Shown: positions 8,562-15,344 of the stretch, piece after piece
Position numbering within the stretch: the stretch's first letter is position 1
How the letters are laid out: each line of letters starts with the position of its first letter
NCBI GenBank assembly: GCA_902363515.1
Contig: CABJAN010000023.1
Span: forward strand, 1 to 52,305
Length of the DNA stretch: 52,305 nucleotides
DNA from: Bacillota bacterium
Lineage (GTDB): Bacteria > Bacillota > Clostridia > Lachnospirales > Lachnospiraceae
Direction: 5' to 3'
Position numbers and translations under genes: made by a program
The notes under the pieces: model-generated
The model's input: only the letters and a program-made list of their open reading frames with translations
Database searches by the model: none
What the model was told of the DNA's origin: nothing

Positions 8562-9575
8562 TTGGAAGTAGTAAATTCAATATGGTTATTTTTCCAAGAC
8601 CAAATATTAGGTATGAAATGGTTAAATGGTTTAATCGGTAATGCACTATCACAACTAGGGTTAGACATTGACAGTCGATTAGGTGGAAGTATTCAATTCT
8701 TTTTGTATGACGTAATCAAAATCACAATTTTGTTATGTTTACTGATTTTCTTTATTTCGTATATTCAAAGTTACTTTCCGCCAGAACGAAGTAAGAAAAT
8801 TTTAGGACGTTTTCATGGTATAGGAGCAAATATTATATCCGCATTGTTAGGAACAGTTACACCATTTTGCTCATGTTCTTCTATTCCGTTATTTATAGGC
8901 TTTACAAGTGCAGGACTACCACTAGGAGTAACTTTTTCATTTTTGATTTCTTCTCCTATGGTGGATTTAGGAAGTCTTGTATTGCTAATGAGTATTTTCG
9001 GGGCTAAAGTAGCCTTTGCCTATGTGATTGTAGGCTTGATAATCGCTGTAATTGGCGGTACTTTAATTGAAAAATTGCACATGGAAGAATATGTGGAAGA
9101 TTTTGTGAAAAATGCAAGTAATGTTGATATTAGTTCTCCTACTTTAACCAAAAAGGACAGAGTTCAATATGCAAAAGAACAAGTTATAGGAACATTCAAG
9201 AAAGTATTTCCATACATTTTGATTGGTGTGGGTATTGGAGCAATTATCCATAACTGGATACCTGAAACATGGATTGAAAGTATTTTAGGAAGTAATAACC
9301 CGTTTGGTGTTATTTTAGCCACTCTTGTCGGTATTCCTATGTATGCTGATATTTTTGGAACAATACCAGTTGCAGAGGCATTACTTGCAAAGGGGGCACA
9401 ATTAGGTACAATCTTATCGTTTATGATGGCTGTAACAACATTGAGTTTACCGTCTTTAATCATGCTGAAAAAGGCAGTAAAGCCTAAACTATTGACACTA
9501 TTTATTGCCATTTGTACGTTTGGCATTATTATTGTAGGCTATCTATTTAATATTTTTAGTACGATATTTATTTAA
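8562..9575 (+). CDS. arsP: ArsP/DUF318-family permease
   Basis: A 337-residue membrane protein with about eight to ten hydrophobic helices, of the PF03773 (DUF318) permease family. The hallmark TPFCSCSSIPLF is at about residues 100-111. Members called ArsP export trivalent organoarsenicals, and others have been linked to metal or cofactor transport. The likely start is TTG at 8562, 7 bases after AAGGAGG; the ATG at 8538 lies upstream of that site. No ArsB or Acr3 is in the operon, so this protein is the only exporter candidate. Whether it moves arsenite or methylated arsenic cannot be told from sequence. Confidence 0.88.
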   Translation: MEVVNSIWLFFQDQILGMKWLNGLIGNALSQLGLDIDSRLGGSIQFFLYDVIKITILLCLLIFFISYIQSYFPPERSKKILGRFHGIGANIISALLGTVTPFCSCSSIPLFIGFTSAGLPLGVTFSFLISSPMVDLGSLVLLMSIFGAKVAFAYVIVGLIIAVIGGTLIEKLHMEEYVEDFVKNASNVDISSPTLTKKDRVQYAKEQVIGTFKKVFPYILIGVGIGAIIHNWIPETWIESILGSNNPFGVILATLVGIPMYADIFGTIPVAEALLAKGAQLGTILSFMMAVTTLSLPSLIMLKKAVKPKLLTLFIAICTFGIIIVGYLFNIFSTIFI

Positions 9576-9591
9576 AAGGAGCGAAAAAGAA

Positions 9592-9924
9592 ATGAAATTA
9601 TTTGGAAAGAAAAAAGAAACAAAATCATGCTGTTGTGGTGGAAATTGCACATCAGAAACAATGAAAAATGCAGAAAACAAGAAACAAGAGCAAGGCATTA
9701 AAATATTAGGTTCGGGCTGTGCAAAATGTATGGAATTGGAAAAAGCAACTAGAACAGCAATATCTGAACTTCAATTAGATTATGAGATTGAACACATTAC
9801 AGATTTTGCAGAAATCGCCAGTTATGGAGTAATGTCTACACCTGCATTGGTGTTTAATGGCGAAGTAATATCCTATGGAAAAGTATTGACCGCAGACGAA
9901 GTGAAAGCACTATTGAGTAAGTAA
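9592..9924 (+). CDS. Small thioredoxin-like redox protein
   Basis: A 110-residue protein. The N-terminus is Lys-rich and has a Cys cluster, CCCGGNC, at residues 13-19. A thioredoxin/glutaredoxin fold of the 'redox-active disulfide protein 2' type follows, with GCAKC (Cys43, Cys46) as the active-site CxxC and the cis-Pro loop MSTPALVFNG. It lies 16 bases after the permease and before arsC, which needs a thioredoxin to recycle, so it is probably the dedicated reductant. The Cys cluster may bind arsenite or metal; that is inference. Confidence 0.85.
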   Translation: MKLFGKKKETKSCCCGGNCTSETMKNAENKKQEQGIKILGSGCAKCMELEKATRTAISELQLDYEIEHITDFAEIASYGVMSTPALVFNGEVISYGKVLTADEVKALLSK

Positions 9925-9953
9925 TAAAACGAAGAAAGGTCGGTAATTTATTT

Positions 9954-10364
9954 ATGAAAAAACCTAAAGTGGCTTTTGTCTGTGTTCATAATTCTTGTCG
10001 TAGTCAAATTGCGGAAGCATTGGGAAAGCACTTTTCTTCAAATATATTTGAAAGCTATTCCGCTGGAACAGAAACAAAACCACAGATCAATCAAGACGCA
10101 GTTCGTTTAATGAAAGAAATGTATCAAATAGACATGGAAAAAGCACAATATTCCAAACTGTTATCAGAAATACCGCAAGTAGATATTGTGATAACAATGG
10201 GGTGCAATGTGAATTGTCCTACTATACCATGCAAATATAGAGAAGATTGGGGCTTGAATGACCCTACTGGGAAAAATGATGATGAATTTTTAAAAGTAAT
10301 AGAGGAAATTCATTTCAAGATACTTGAACTAACTAAAAGAGTAGAAAATGGATTGATTATCTAA
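9954..10364 (+). CDS. arsC: Thioredoxin-type arsenate reductase ArsC
   Basis: A 136-residue enzyme of the low-molecular-weight phosphatase fold that reduces arsenate to arsenite. The P-loop is CVHNSCR (Cys10 to Arg16), and the shuttling cysteines are Cys84, Cys88 and Cys93 in GCNVNCPTIPC. DPTGKNDD carries the conserved Asp-Pro of the family. The length matches the S. aureus pI258 type. It is last in the ars operon, before a terminator hairpin, and downstream of the likely redox partner. Confidence 0.93.
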   Translation: MKKPKVAFVCVHNSCRSQIAEALGKHFSSNIFESYSAGTETKPQINQDAVRLMKEMYQIDMEKAQYSKLLSEIPQVDIVITMGCNVNCPTIPCKYREDWGLNDPTGKNDDEFLKVIEEIHFKILELTKRVENGLII

Positions 10365-10366
10365 AT

Positions 10367-10394
10367 ATGACGGAAAATCTTAGTTTTCCGTCAT
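10367..10394 (+). terminator. Terminator of the ars operon
   Basis: A perfect 11 bp stem ATGACGGAAAA/TTTTCCGTCAT with loop TCTTAG starts right after the arsC stop. The following T-run is weak (AGATTTTC). It also separates arsC from the convergent gene. Confidence 0.7.
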
Positions 10395-10416
10395 AGATTT
10401 TCATATTAGAATGTTA

Positions 10417-10725
10417 TCAATTATACTCGATAAAATTGGTGTAAAAAGGTTCATATCCATTCTTAAAAGACCATTTAGAGTGATATAGATTGATTGTAAG
10501 AGTGGTGGGAGTTCCATTGATTTGATTATGTTCTGCTTCGATTTCCGCTACCACTTCATCGGTATTCCAGTATTGATATACGATAACTTGCAATTCGGTA
10601 TCACGATTAGCCCCATTGCTGAATGACATACTGTTAAATACAAGATAATCGGGCAAGCTAATGTAATAGAGAACACCTGCAAGCAAGACTAGAATAATAG
10701 TGACAAATAGCAATTTCTTTTTCAT
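10417..10725 (-). CDS. Small membrane-anchored protein of unknown function
   Basis: A 102-residue protein with a Lys start, a hydrophobic N-terminal helix (about residues 5-25) and an extracytoplasmic domain of about 75 residues. There is no lipobox Cys. I do not recognise the family. It is divergent from a small Xre regulator, and three ACTATATAGT-type operators lie between them, so that regulator very likely controls it. It may be element upkeep or surface cargo. Confidence 0.75.
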   Translation of the reverse strand: MKKKLLFVTIILVLLAGVLYYISLPDYLVFNSMSFSNGANRDTELQVIVYQYWNTDEVVAEIEAEHNQINGTPTTLTINLYHSKWSFKNGYEPFYTNFIEYN

Positions 10726-10742
10726 TTTGATATACCTCTGCT

Positions 10743-10788
10743 TCTATATAGTTATAGGGATAACTATATAGTACCTCACTATATAGTG
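10743..10788. promoter_or_regulatory. Three tandem palindromic operators between divergent genes
   Basis: TCTATATAGT (10743-10752), ACTATATAGT (10763-10772) and ACTATATAGT (10778-10787) are near-identical self-complementary words. The first two also form a perfect 12 bp inverted repeat around AGGG, and the third is part of the 12-base palindrome CACTATATAGTG. They lie in the only gap between the membrane protein gene and the small HTH gene. Confidence 0.75.
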
Positions 10789-10838
10789 AATTACTACATA
10801 AAGATTTATTGAATATACTTTTATGTAGAGGTGAGGCA

Positions 10839-11054
10839 ATGAAGTATGGACATTTAGAACTTCACATAGAAGAACTGCTGAAAGAAAAAGGAATTAGTAA
10901 GAATACCATTTGTAAGGAATTGGATATACCGAGGTCTAACTTTAATCGTTATTGCAGAAATGAATTTCAGAGATTAGATGCACAACTAATCTGTAAACTG
11001 TGCAGTTACTTGGATTGTGGAATAGAAGAATTGATAGAGTATGTGAAAGAATGA
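10839..11054 (+). CDS. Small Xre-type HTH regulator
   Basis: A 71-residue single-domain Cro/C1 helix-turn-helix protein. KNTICKELDIPRSNFNRYCR is the HTH and LDAQLICKLCSYLDCGIEEL completes the five-helix fold. The ATG at 10839 follows AGAGGTGAGG. There is no effector domain, so it should act as a plain repressor. The palindromes upstream are its probable targets, controlling itself and the divergent membrane protein. It is followed by a hairpin with a T-run. Confidence 0.82.
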   Translation: MKYGHLELHIEELLKEKGISKNTICKELDIPRSNFNRYCRNEFQRLDAQLICKLCSYLDCGIEELIEYVKE

Positions 11055-11055
11055 G

Positions 11056-11092
11056 AGCCTGTTGGATTGAAGAAAATTCGTGCAGGCTTTTG
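11056..11092 (+). terminator. Probable terminator after the small HTH gene
   Basis: AGCCTG (11056-11061) pairs with CAGGCT (11083-11088), and TTTTGTTG follows. The loop is long. Confidence 0.5.
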
Positions 11093-11122
11093 TTGTGTCA
11101 AGAAAAAGAGAAATGTAGTGAG

Positions 11123-11168
11123 GTCAAGGAACAAGGCGAAGCCGATACGCCGTAGGGCAGTCCTTGAC
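11123..11168. other. Structured region, possible origin of transfer
   Basis: An 8 bp inverted repeat, GTCAAGGA (11123-11130) and TCCTTGAC (11161-11168), encloses a second one built from GGCG and CGCC. It lies in the ~150-base gap 11093-11245, which has no gene. Such nested repeats occur at oriT and single-strand origins of Tn916-like elements, but position and function are inference. Confidence 0.35.
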
Positions 11169-11201
11169 GGAACGGACACAGCCAACAGCACCATGATACA
11201 G

Positions 11202-11240
11202 AAGAGGACTTGAAAGGTCAGAAACCTTGCAAGTCCTCTT
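11202..11240 (-). terminator. Long hairpin after the Xre repressor gene
   Basis: A perfect 11 bp stem AAGAGGACTTG/CAAGTCCTCTT with an inner AAGG/CCTT pair lies 6 bases past the stop of the minus-strand repressor gene. The T-run is poor on both strands. Confidence 0.5.
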
Positions 11241-11245
11241 GTCTG

Positions 11246-11929
11246 TTACTGGGCGTTATTCTTTAAGTAAAGTGCTTCTTTTATCACTTCTTTTTCAAAT
11301 GCTTTTATGTGACAATCATGTACTTCATTGTCGATATAAAAGCAATCGTCAGTCTGTGAGTAGGAAAGTTTGGTAACTCTTGGTTCATAGGTCTTTGTAT
11401 CAATTCCGTAATAGTAAATTGTGGCAGTTGTTAATACCATGTGAATGCTTTCAAAATCTCTTGTAAAAATAGTATGCCTGTCGGAATAGAAGAAATCAGA
11501 CGGACATTCATAGAATTGGGAACTATCCTCTTTCAAAAATAAAGGTAATATGTGCATTGCATTTCCAGCACGATTGACAAGAACATAAAAGCGTGGAATA
11601 AGGGCGGCATACTGGGTCATCATGGCAATATATATATCGTCTAAATTATCAAGAAGATATTCGGAACAGGAGTTGTTATAAAAGACATATTGCAGGGCAT
11701 TGTTATTTTGGCTTGTATGTTCCATAGGCACATTTTGTCCGTAAAGCCACCGCAAGTCTACATCTAAGGAGTCAGCAATCAGTTCCATTTTATCGGCTTT
11801 CGGATTGTACTGTCCCGAAAGATAGGAACTGAACGCTCCTTTGCTGATACCAGTATCTTTGACTATATCTACTTGTTTTTTATTTTTTGCTTTCATGGCA
11901 AATTTAATCCGTTCTGCGATTGTATTCAT
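11246..11929 (-). CDS. Xre/C1-type repressor of the element
   Basis: A 227-residue protein with an N-terminal helix-turn-helix (about residues 10-60, QVDIVKDTGISKGAFSSYLS) and a C-terminal domain of ~150 residues that I do not recognise. It lacks the Ser/Lys peptidase pair of LexA-like repressors. The ATG at 11929 follows AGAGAGGG; an upstream ATG at 11950 has no such site. It is divergent from the mobilization genes, and GTTCAG-type operators lie between, so it probably keeps mobilization and excision silent. This divergent layout is typical of mobile elements. Confidence 0.85.
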   Translation of the reverse strand: MNTIAERIKFAMKAKNKKQVDIVKDTGISKGAFSSYLSGQYNPKADKMELIADSLDVDLRWLYGQNVPMEHTSQNNNALQYVFYNNSCSEYLLDNLDDIYIAMMTQYAALIPRFYVLVNRAGNAMHILPLFLKEDSSQFYECPSDFFYSDRHTIFTRDFESIHMVLTTATIYYYGIDTKTYEPRVTKLSYSQTDDCFYIDNEVHDCHIKAFEKEVIKEALYLKNNAQ

Positions 11930-12000
11930 CTGAAAACCCTCTCTTTCCATATCCTGTTATAATTTTTCATATCTTATCGTCTAAGGACACTATACCACAA

Positions 12001-12116
12001 GTTCAGAAAAAAGAAAACAAAAAGTTCATAAAAAACTAAACTTTCTATTGCAAAACGAATATGTCTGTGCTAATATACAATTAAGTTCAGAAATAACTGA
12101 ACTAAAACGACGTCGT
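12001..12116. promoter_or_regulatory. Mobilization-gene promoter with three repressor operators
   Basis: The promoter is TTGCAA (12048-12053), a 17-base spacer and TAATAT (12071-12076). Three sites of the form GTTCAN-N6-CTGAAC occur: a degraded one at 12001-12018, GTTCAT-N6-CTAAAC at 12024-12041, and the perfect GTTCAG-N6-CTGAAC at 12085-12102. A 10-base palindrome ACGACGTCGT is at 12107-12116. The sites bracket the promoter and suit the divergent Xre repressor. Confidence 0.75.
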
Positions 12117-12177
12117 AATAGGAAAATGAAAATATAAGAAACTGACCTATCGGTTCAACGGGGAGAAAGGAACGTGT

Positions 12178-12507
12178 ATGCAGATTACATTGACAAAAGA
12201 ACAGGTAAAAGAAGCGTTTGGAGAACTTCGTTTTATGGGTGCGGATAACTGTTACCGCTATGATAAAGACAGTAAGAAGAAAACAGAGGAAGTGGAAGCC
12301 TTAAAACTTCATCTTGGAAGCATGAAACTTGGGAACAGCGTGGATATTCGCTTGGAAGCAACGGAACTTCCGAAGATTGAGCCTTATGCGGTGGTGGAAC
12401 TGGAAGAACCAGTATATGCTCCTTATGTGCAGAGAGGAAACTTTCCTGTATTAGTGGAGAAGATTACCTGTAAGGGTATCCGCCCTGTTGCAAACAAAAA
12501 TATGTAG
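12178..12507 (+). CDS. Small mobile-element protein, DUF961/YdcP-like
   Basis: A 109-residue soluble protein (FGELRFMGADNCYRYDKDSK near the start, then a beta-rich half with YAVVELEEPVYAPY). The pattern resembles the small YdcP/DUF961 proteins that lie upstream of Tn916-type relaxase genes; I base this on the FGEL start, the length and the position, so it is tentative. GGGGAGAAAGGAACG precedes the ATG. It is the first gene after the repressed promoter and probably assists relaxase or DNA processing. Confidence 0.6.
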   Translation: MQITLTKEQVKEAFGELRFMGADNCYRYDKDSKKKTEEVEALKLHLGSMKLGNSVDIRLEATELPKIEPYAVVELEEPVYAPYVQRGNFPVLVEKITCKGIRPVANKNM

Positions 12508-12562
12508 GCGGTCAAAGTTCCTGTCCTCGTTCTGACGTACCAAACGGCAGGTTGAGGGCAGG

Positions 12563-12592
12563 GCAATGGCAACGCCATTGCAGATAAGGAGG
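12563..12592 (+). promoter_or_regulatory. Inverted repeat before the MobT-type gene, candidate oriT
   Basis: A perfect 8 bp repeat GCAATGGC/GCCATTGC around AAC lies at 12563-12581, followed by the ribosome site AAGGAGG. A looser repeat, CCTG-CCTC with GAGG-CAGG, lies just upstream from about 12520. In Tn916 oriT lies immediately before the relaxase gene, the same position as here. A nick site cannot be read from the sequence. Confidence 0.45.
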
Positions 12593-12602
12593 TTTGATAA
12601 AT

Positions 12603-13676
12603 TTGGAAGAAAGAAGCGGAAGTTTTCTTCCAGAACTCCCCTGCACTAACAGGGGAGTAATACGACAGAAAGAAGAATTAAGTGCCTTGATAGACTGGTG
12701 TCAGATAACCATTAAGGAAGTTCCGTTAGAAGCAGTTATAGAAGATGTACTGAGAATACCTTTGGAACTTATGACCGTAACGGGCTATGAAAAGGGGATT
12801 GCAGGACATGAGGTTGTGGCAATCTTCGATAATATCAAGGTGCTAAAGCCGACAGGAAATGCACAGTATCAAGGCTTTCAGATTTTAATGAGTGGGAAAG
12901 GCTGTCGCAACTATGAGAATTTTTTACAACTCAATGAGGAAACATGGTTTGATTTCTTGAACAGAGTTTGCCAGTATCATATCAATGTTCCTCGGATTGA
13001 TTTGGCGATAGATGATAGAAAACCGTATTTGAGTATTCCCGATTTGATTATACGGACAAAAGAGGGATTGCTTTCTACAAAACTAAGGGATATAGATTTT
13101 CACGACTCAGGAGAACTGAAAGAGGAAGTGTTTCAGAGCAAGGGCGGAAGTCTTTATCTTGGCAGTTCAGCCAGTAATTTGAGATTGGTATTTTATGAAA
13201 AGGGATATGAACAGAATAAAAAGTATGGAACAGAATTAGATGAAAATTGGAATAGATATGAATTGAGATTTCGGCAGGAAATGGCGGTAAGTGTAGTACA
13301 GGAATTATTGAAATATAGAGATGTGGCAGGACTGGCAATGGAAGTGTTGAACAGCAAAATACGATTTTTAGAAAAGCCGACAGACAGCATGACAACACGA
13401 AAAAGGCTTTACCCAACCTATCAAGCGTGGGCGGAATTGATGAAAGACATAGGCAAGGTCAAACTTACCATGCAACCGCAGAAGAAAAGTTTACAAAAGG
13501 TGTGGGAGTGGTTGGAAAAGTATGTTGCTCCGTCTTTGAAACTGTTTGCAGAGGTTGGGAAGATAGAGAAAAGAGATTATATCGGTAATCTTGTGGCAAA
13601 TGGAGAAATGAATATCACACAGAAGCAGTTGTATGATGATTACATAAAAGCAAGAAGATTAGAGGAAAGGGGATAA
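12603..13676 (+). CDS. Rep_trans/MobT-type replication-relaxation protein
   Basis: A 357-residue protein of the replication initiation factor family (Rep_trans), which includes MobT (Orf20) of Tn916 and Rep proteins of rolling-circle plasmids. Recognisable parts are LIDWCQITIK near residue 30, VPRIDLAIDD at about 130 (conserved acidic pair), SLYLGSSASNLRLVFYEKGY and NRYELRFR. Family members nick DNA through a Tyr, for transfer or rolling-circle replication. The TTG at 12603 follows AAGGAGG by 10 bases. It is the only candidate relaxase in the element. Replicative and relaxase roles cannot be separated here. Confidence 0.82.
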   Translation: MEERSGSFLPELPCTNRGVIRQKEELSALIDWCQITIKEVPLEAVIEDVLRIPLELMTVTGYEKGIAGHEVVAIFDNIKVLKPTGNAQYQGFQILMSGKGCRNYENFLQLNEETWFDFLNRVCQYHINVPRIDLAIDDRKPYLSIPDLIIRTKEGLLSTKLRDIDFHDSGELKEEVFQSKGGSLYLGSSASNLRLVFYEKGYEQNKKYGTELDENWNRYELRFRQEMAVSVVQELLKYRDVAGLAMEVLNSKIRFLEKPTDSMTTRKRLYPTYQAWAELMKDIGKVKLTMQPQKKSLQKVWEWLEKYVAPSLKLFAEVGKIEKRDYIGNLVANGEMNITQKQLYDDYIKARRLEERG

Positions 13677-13680
13677 TCAT

Positions 13681-13878
13681 ATAGAAAAAGCATTATTAAA
13701 TTTAAAAGAAGTAAGCGAGTATCTTGGACTTGGAGAAACAAAGACAAGAGAACTCTTGAAAAGTAGAAACTGTCCGTTTTCCATGAAGATTGGGTATCGG
13801 TGGTATGCGAATAAAAAAATATTGGATAAATGGATACAGGAACAATCAGAGAAAAAAGGAGGAAATAATTTTATTTGA
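13681..13878 (+). CDS. xis: Excisionase (Xis), apparent ATA start
   Basis: A 65-residue HTH protein of the excisionase family (LNLKEVSEYLGLGETKTREL, then FSMKIGYRWYANKKILDKWI). It directs excision with the integrase. The frame has no ATG, GTG or TTG early enough: the domain begins immediately after an ATA at 13681 and the next possible start, TTG at about 13756, would cut off the first helix of the HTH. AGGAAAGGGG just upstream is a fair ribosome site. The preceding gene stops at 13676, 4 bases before, so translational coupling could support a weak start. The stop is TGA at 13876-13878. Confidence 0.78.
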   Translation: MEKALLNLKEVSEYLGLGETKTRELLKSRNCPFSMKIGYRWYANKKILDKWIQEQSEKKGGNNFI

Positions 13879-13931
13879 TATGAATGTAGAGAAGTGTTAT
13901 AGTGTAAGAGGTATAACGTTCAGGAAAATTG

Positions 13932-13963
13932 TTTATATCATGCAGAAAGGTGTGTGATATAAA
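13932..13963 (+). promoter_or_regulatory. Hairpin enclosing the integrase ribosome site
   Basis: TTTATATCA (13932-13940) and TGATATAAA (13955-13963) are perfectly complementary. They enclose the loop with AGAAAGG and end directly against the TTG start of the integrase. Folding would hide the translation start. A smaller repeat, GTTATA/TATAAC, lies upstream at about 13897-13918. Confidence 0.6.
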
Positions 13964-15238
13964 TTGGGTAAGAATTTAAAAGGCAAAGAATTAGGTGCAG
14001 GACTGTATCAAAGAAAAGACGGAAAATATTGTGGTCGTTTCTATGACCGCTTTGGCATTAGACGTTATGTATATGGAAAAACCATTTCTGAAACAAAAGA
14101 GAAGTTAAATACAGCAATGTATGAAGATAAAATGGAAATGAATGTTGCCGATAATACTGTGACATTAAATGAATGGTATCAGAAATGGTTGGAAATATAC
14201 AAATATAAAGTGATTGCACCCAGTACAAGAGTACAATATGAGAGCATTTATAAAAAGCATATACAAGCAGATTTCGGACACATGAAACTGAAAGATATAC
14301 AGCCTTTACAAATCAGAGGGAAATTAGTAAATCTTGATAAAAAGGGATTTGGATATGAAACTCAGAATAAAGTTCGTATTTTACTGTTAGATATGTTTAA
14401 TAAAGCGGTTGCGGACAACGTGGCAATGAAAAATCCTGTAAGGAATATTAAAGTTGTTCGAGATGAAGAAAAAGAACCTCGTGTACTGTCAACAGAAGAA
14501 CAATCTGCCTTTTTTGACACCTGTAAAGGAACATTTTACGATAATCTTTTTAATGTGGCAATATCAACAGGACTTCGCCCCGGCGAATTATATGCTTTAG
14601 AAGCTGAGGATTTGGATTTTGAGAAAAAGGTAATACATATTACAAAATCGTTATCCTATCAGAAATTCGAGGGAGATACAGGAAAGACTTTTCACATGGG
14701 AAAAACGAAAACGAAGTCCAGTTATCGTGATGTGCCTATGAATAGAAGATGTGAAATTGCATTAAAGAAACAGTTATTGCAGAAAAGAGTTGTTTCAGGT
14801 AGAACTGGTGCAAAAACATTAAAAGGATTTGAAAATTTGATTTTTACAACGAAATATGATACTCCTCTTAATGCACAGATTTATGCAGATGCTATCAAGG
14901 TAATCGTTGAGCAAATCAATCTTATGCGAGAGGAATTGGAACAATTTGAAACATTTTCGGGGCATTGCTTTAGACATACATTTGCAACAAGATGTTTTGA
15001 AGCAGGAATACAGCCGAAAACAGTTCAGAAATATCTAGGTCATGCTACATTACAAATGACAATGGATTTATACACCCATGTGCTAGAAAACCATTTATCA
15101 GATGAAATGGATAAGTTAGATAGCAGGCTGGAAATGATTGAACTTTCAAGTGATGATTTAGCAGAGCAACGTTTTGAACGGGAATATAGGAAACAGAACG
15201 AAGTTTTGTCCTCTGATAAGTTAATACGCATAGGATAA
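13964..15238 (+). CDS. int: Tyrosine integrase of the element
   Basis: A 424-residue tyrosine recombinase. The N-terminal ~60 residues (GLYQRKDGKYCGRFYDRFG) are an AP2-like arm-binding domain as in Tn916 Int. A SAM-like core-binding domain follows (LNEWYQKWLEIYK onward). The catalytic domain has Arg in STGLRPGEL, Lys in KTKSSYRDVP, HCFRHTFA (His, Arg), LGH and the nucleophile Tyr in MTMDLYTH. All catalytic residues are present. It starts at TTG 13964 and lies beside the right attachment repeat, the usual arrangement. The GGGAGTACAAA words at both ends are its likely arm sites. Confidence 0.95.
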   Translation: MGKNLKGKELGAGLYQRKDGKYCGRFYDRFGIRRYVYGKTISETKEKLNTAMYEDKMEMNVADNTVTLNEWYQKWLEIYKYKVIAPSTRVQYESIYKKHIQADFGHMKLKDIQPLQIRGKLVNLDKKGFGYETQNKVRILLLDMFNKAVADNVAMKNPVRNIKVVRDEEKEPRVLSTEEQSAFFDTCKGTFYDNLFNVAISTGLRPGELYALEAEDLDFEKKVIHITKSLSYQKFEGDTGKTFHMGKTKTKSSYRDVPMNRRCEIALKKQLLQKRVVSGRTGAKTLKGFENLIFTTKYDTPLNAQIYADAIKVIVEQINLMREELEQFETFSGHCFRHTFATRCFEAGIQPKTVQKYLGHATLQMTMDLYTHVLENHLSDEMDKLDSRLEMIELSSDDLAEQRFEREYRKQNEVLSSDKLIRIG

Positions 15239-15240
15239 AT

Positions 15241-15336
15241 GGGAGTATAATAGGAGTAACAGAAAATGTTATGGGAGTACAAAGTGCTTGAAAATGGCTT
15301 AAATAAAGGAAAAATCAAGATGTGATTTGTACTCCC
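15241..15336. repeat. Right cluster of GGGAGTACAAA arm-type sites
   Basis: GGGAGTATAAT at 15241-15251 and GGGAGTACAAA at 15273-15283 are direct copies. TTTGTACTCCC at 15326-15336 is the same word inverted, 9 bases before the right attachment repeat. Confidence 0.7.
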
Positions 15337-15344
15337 TAGTTGTT

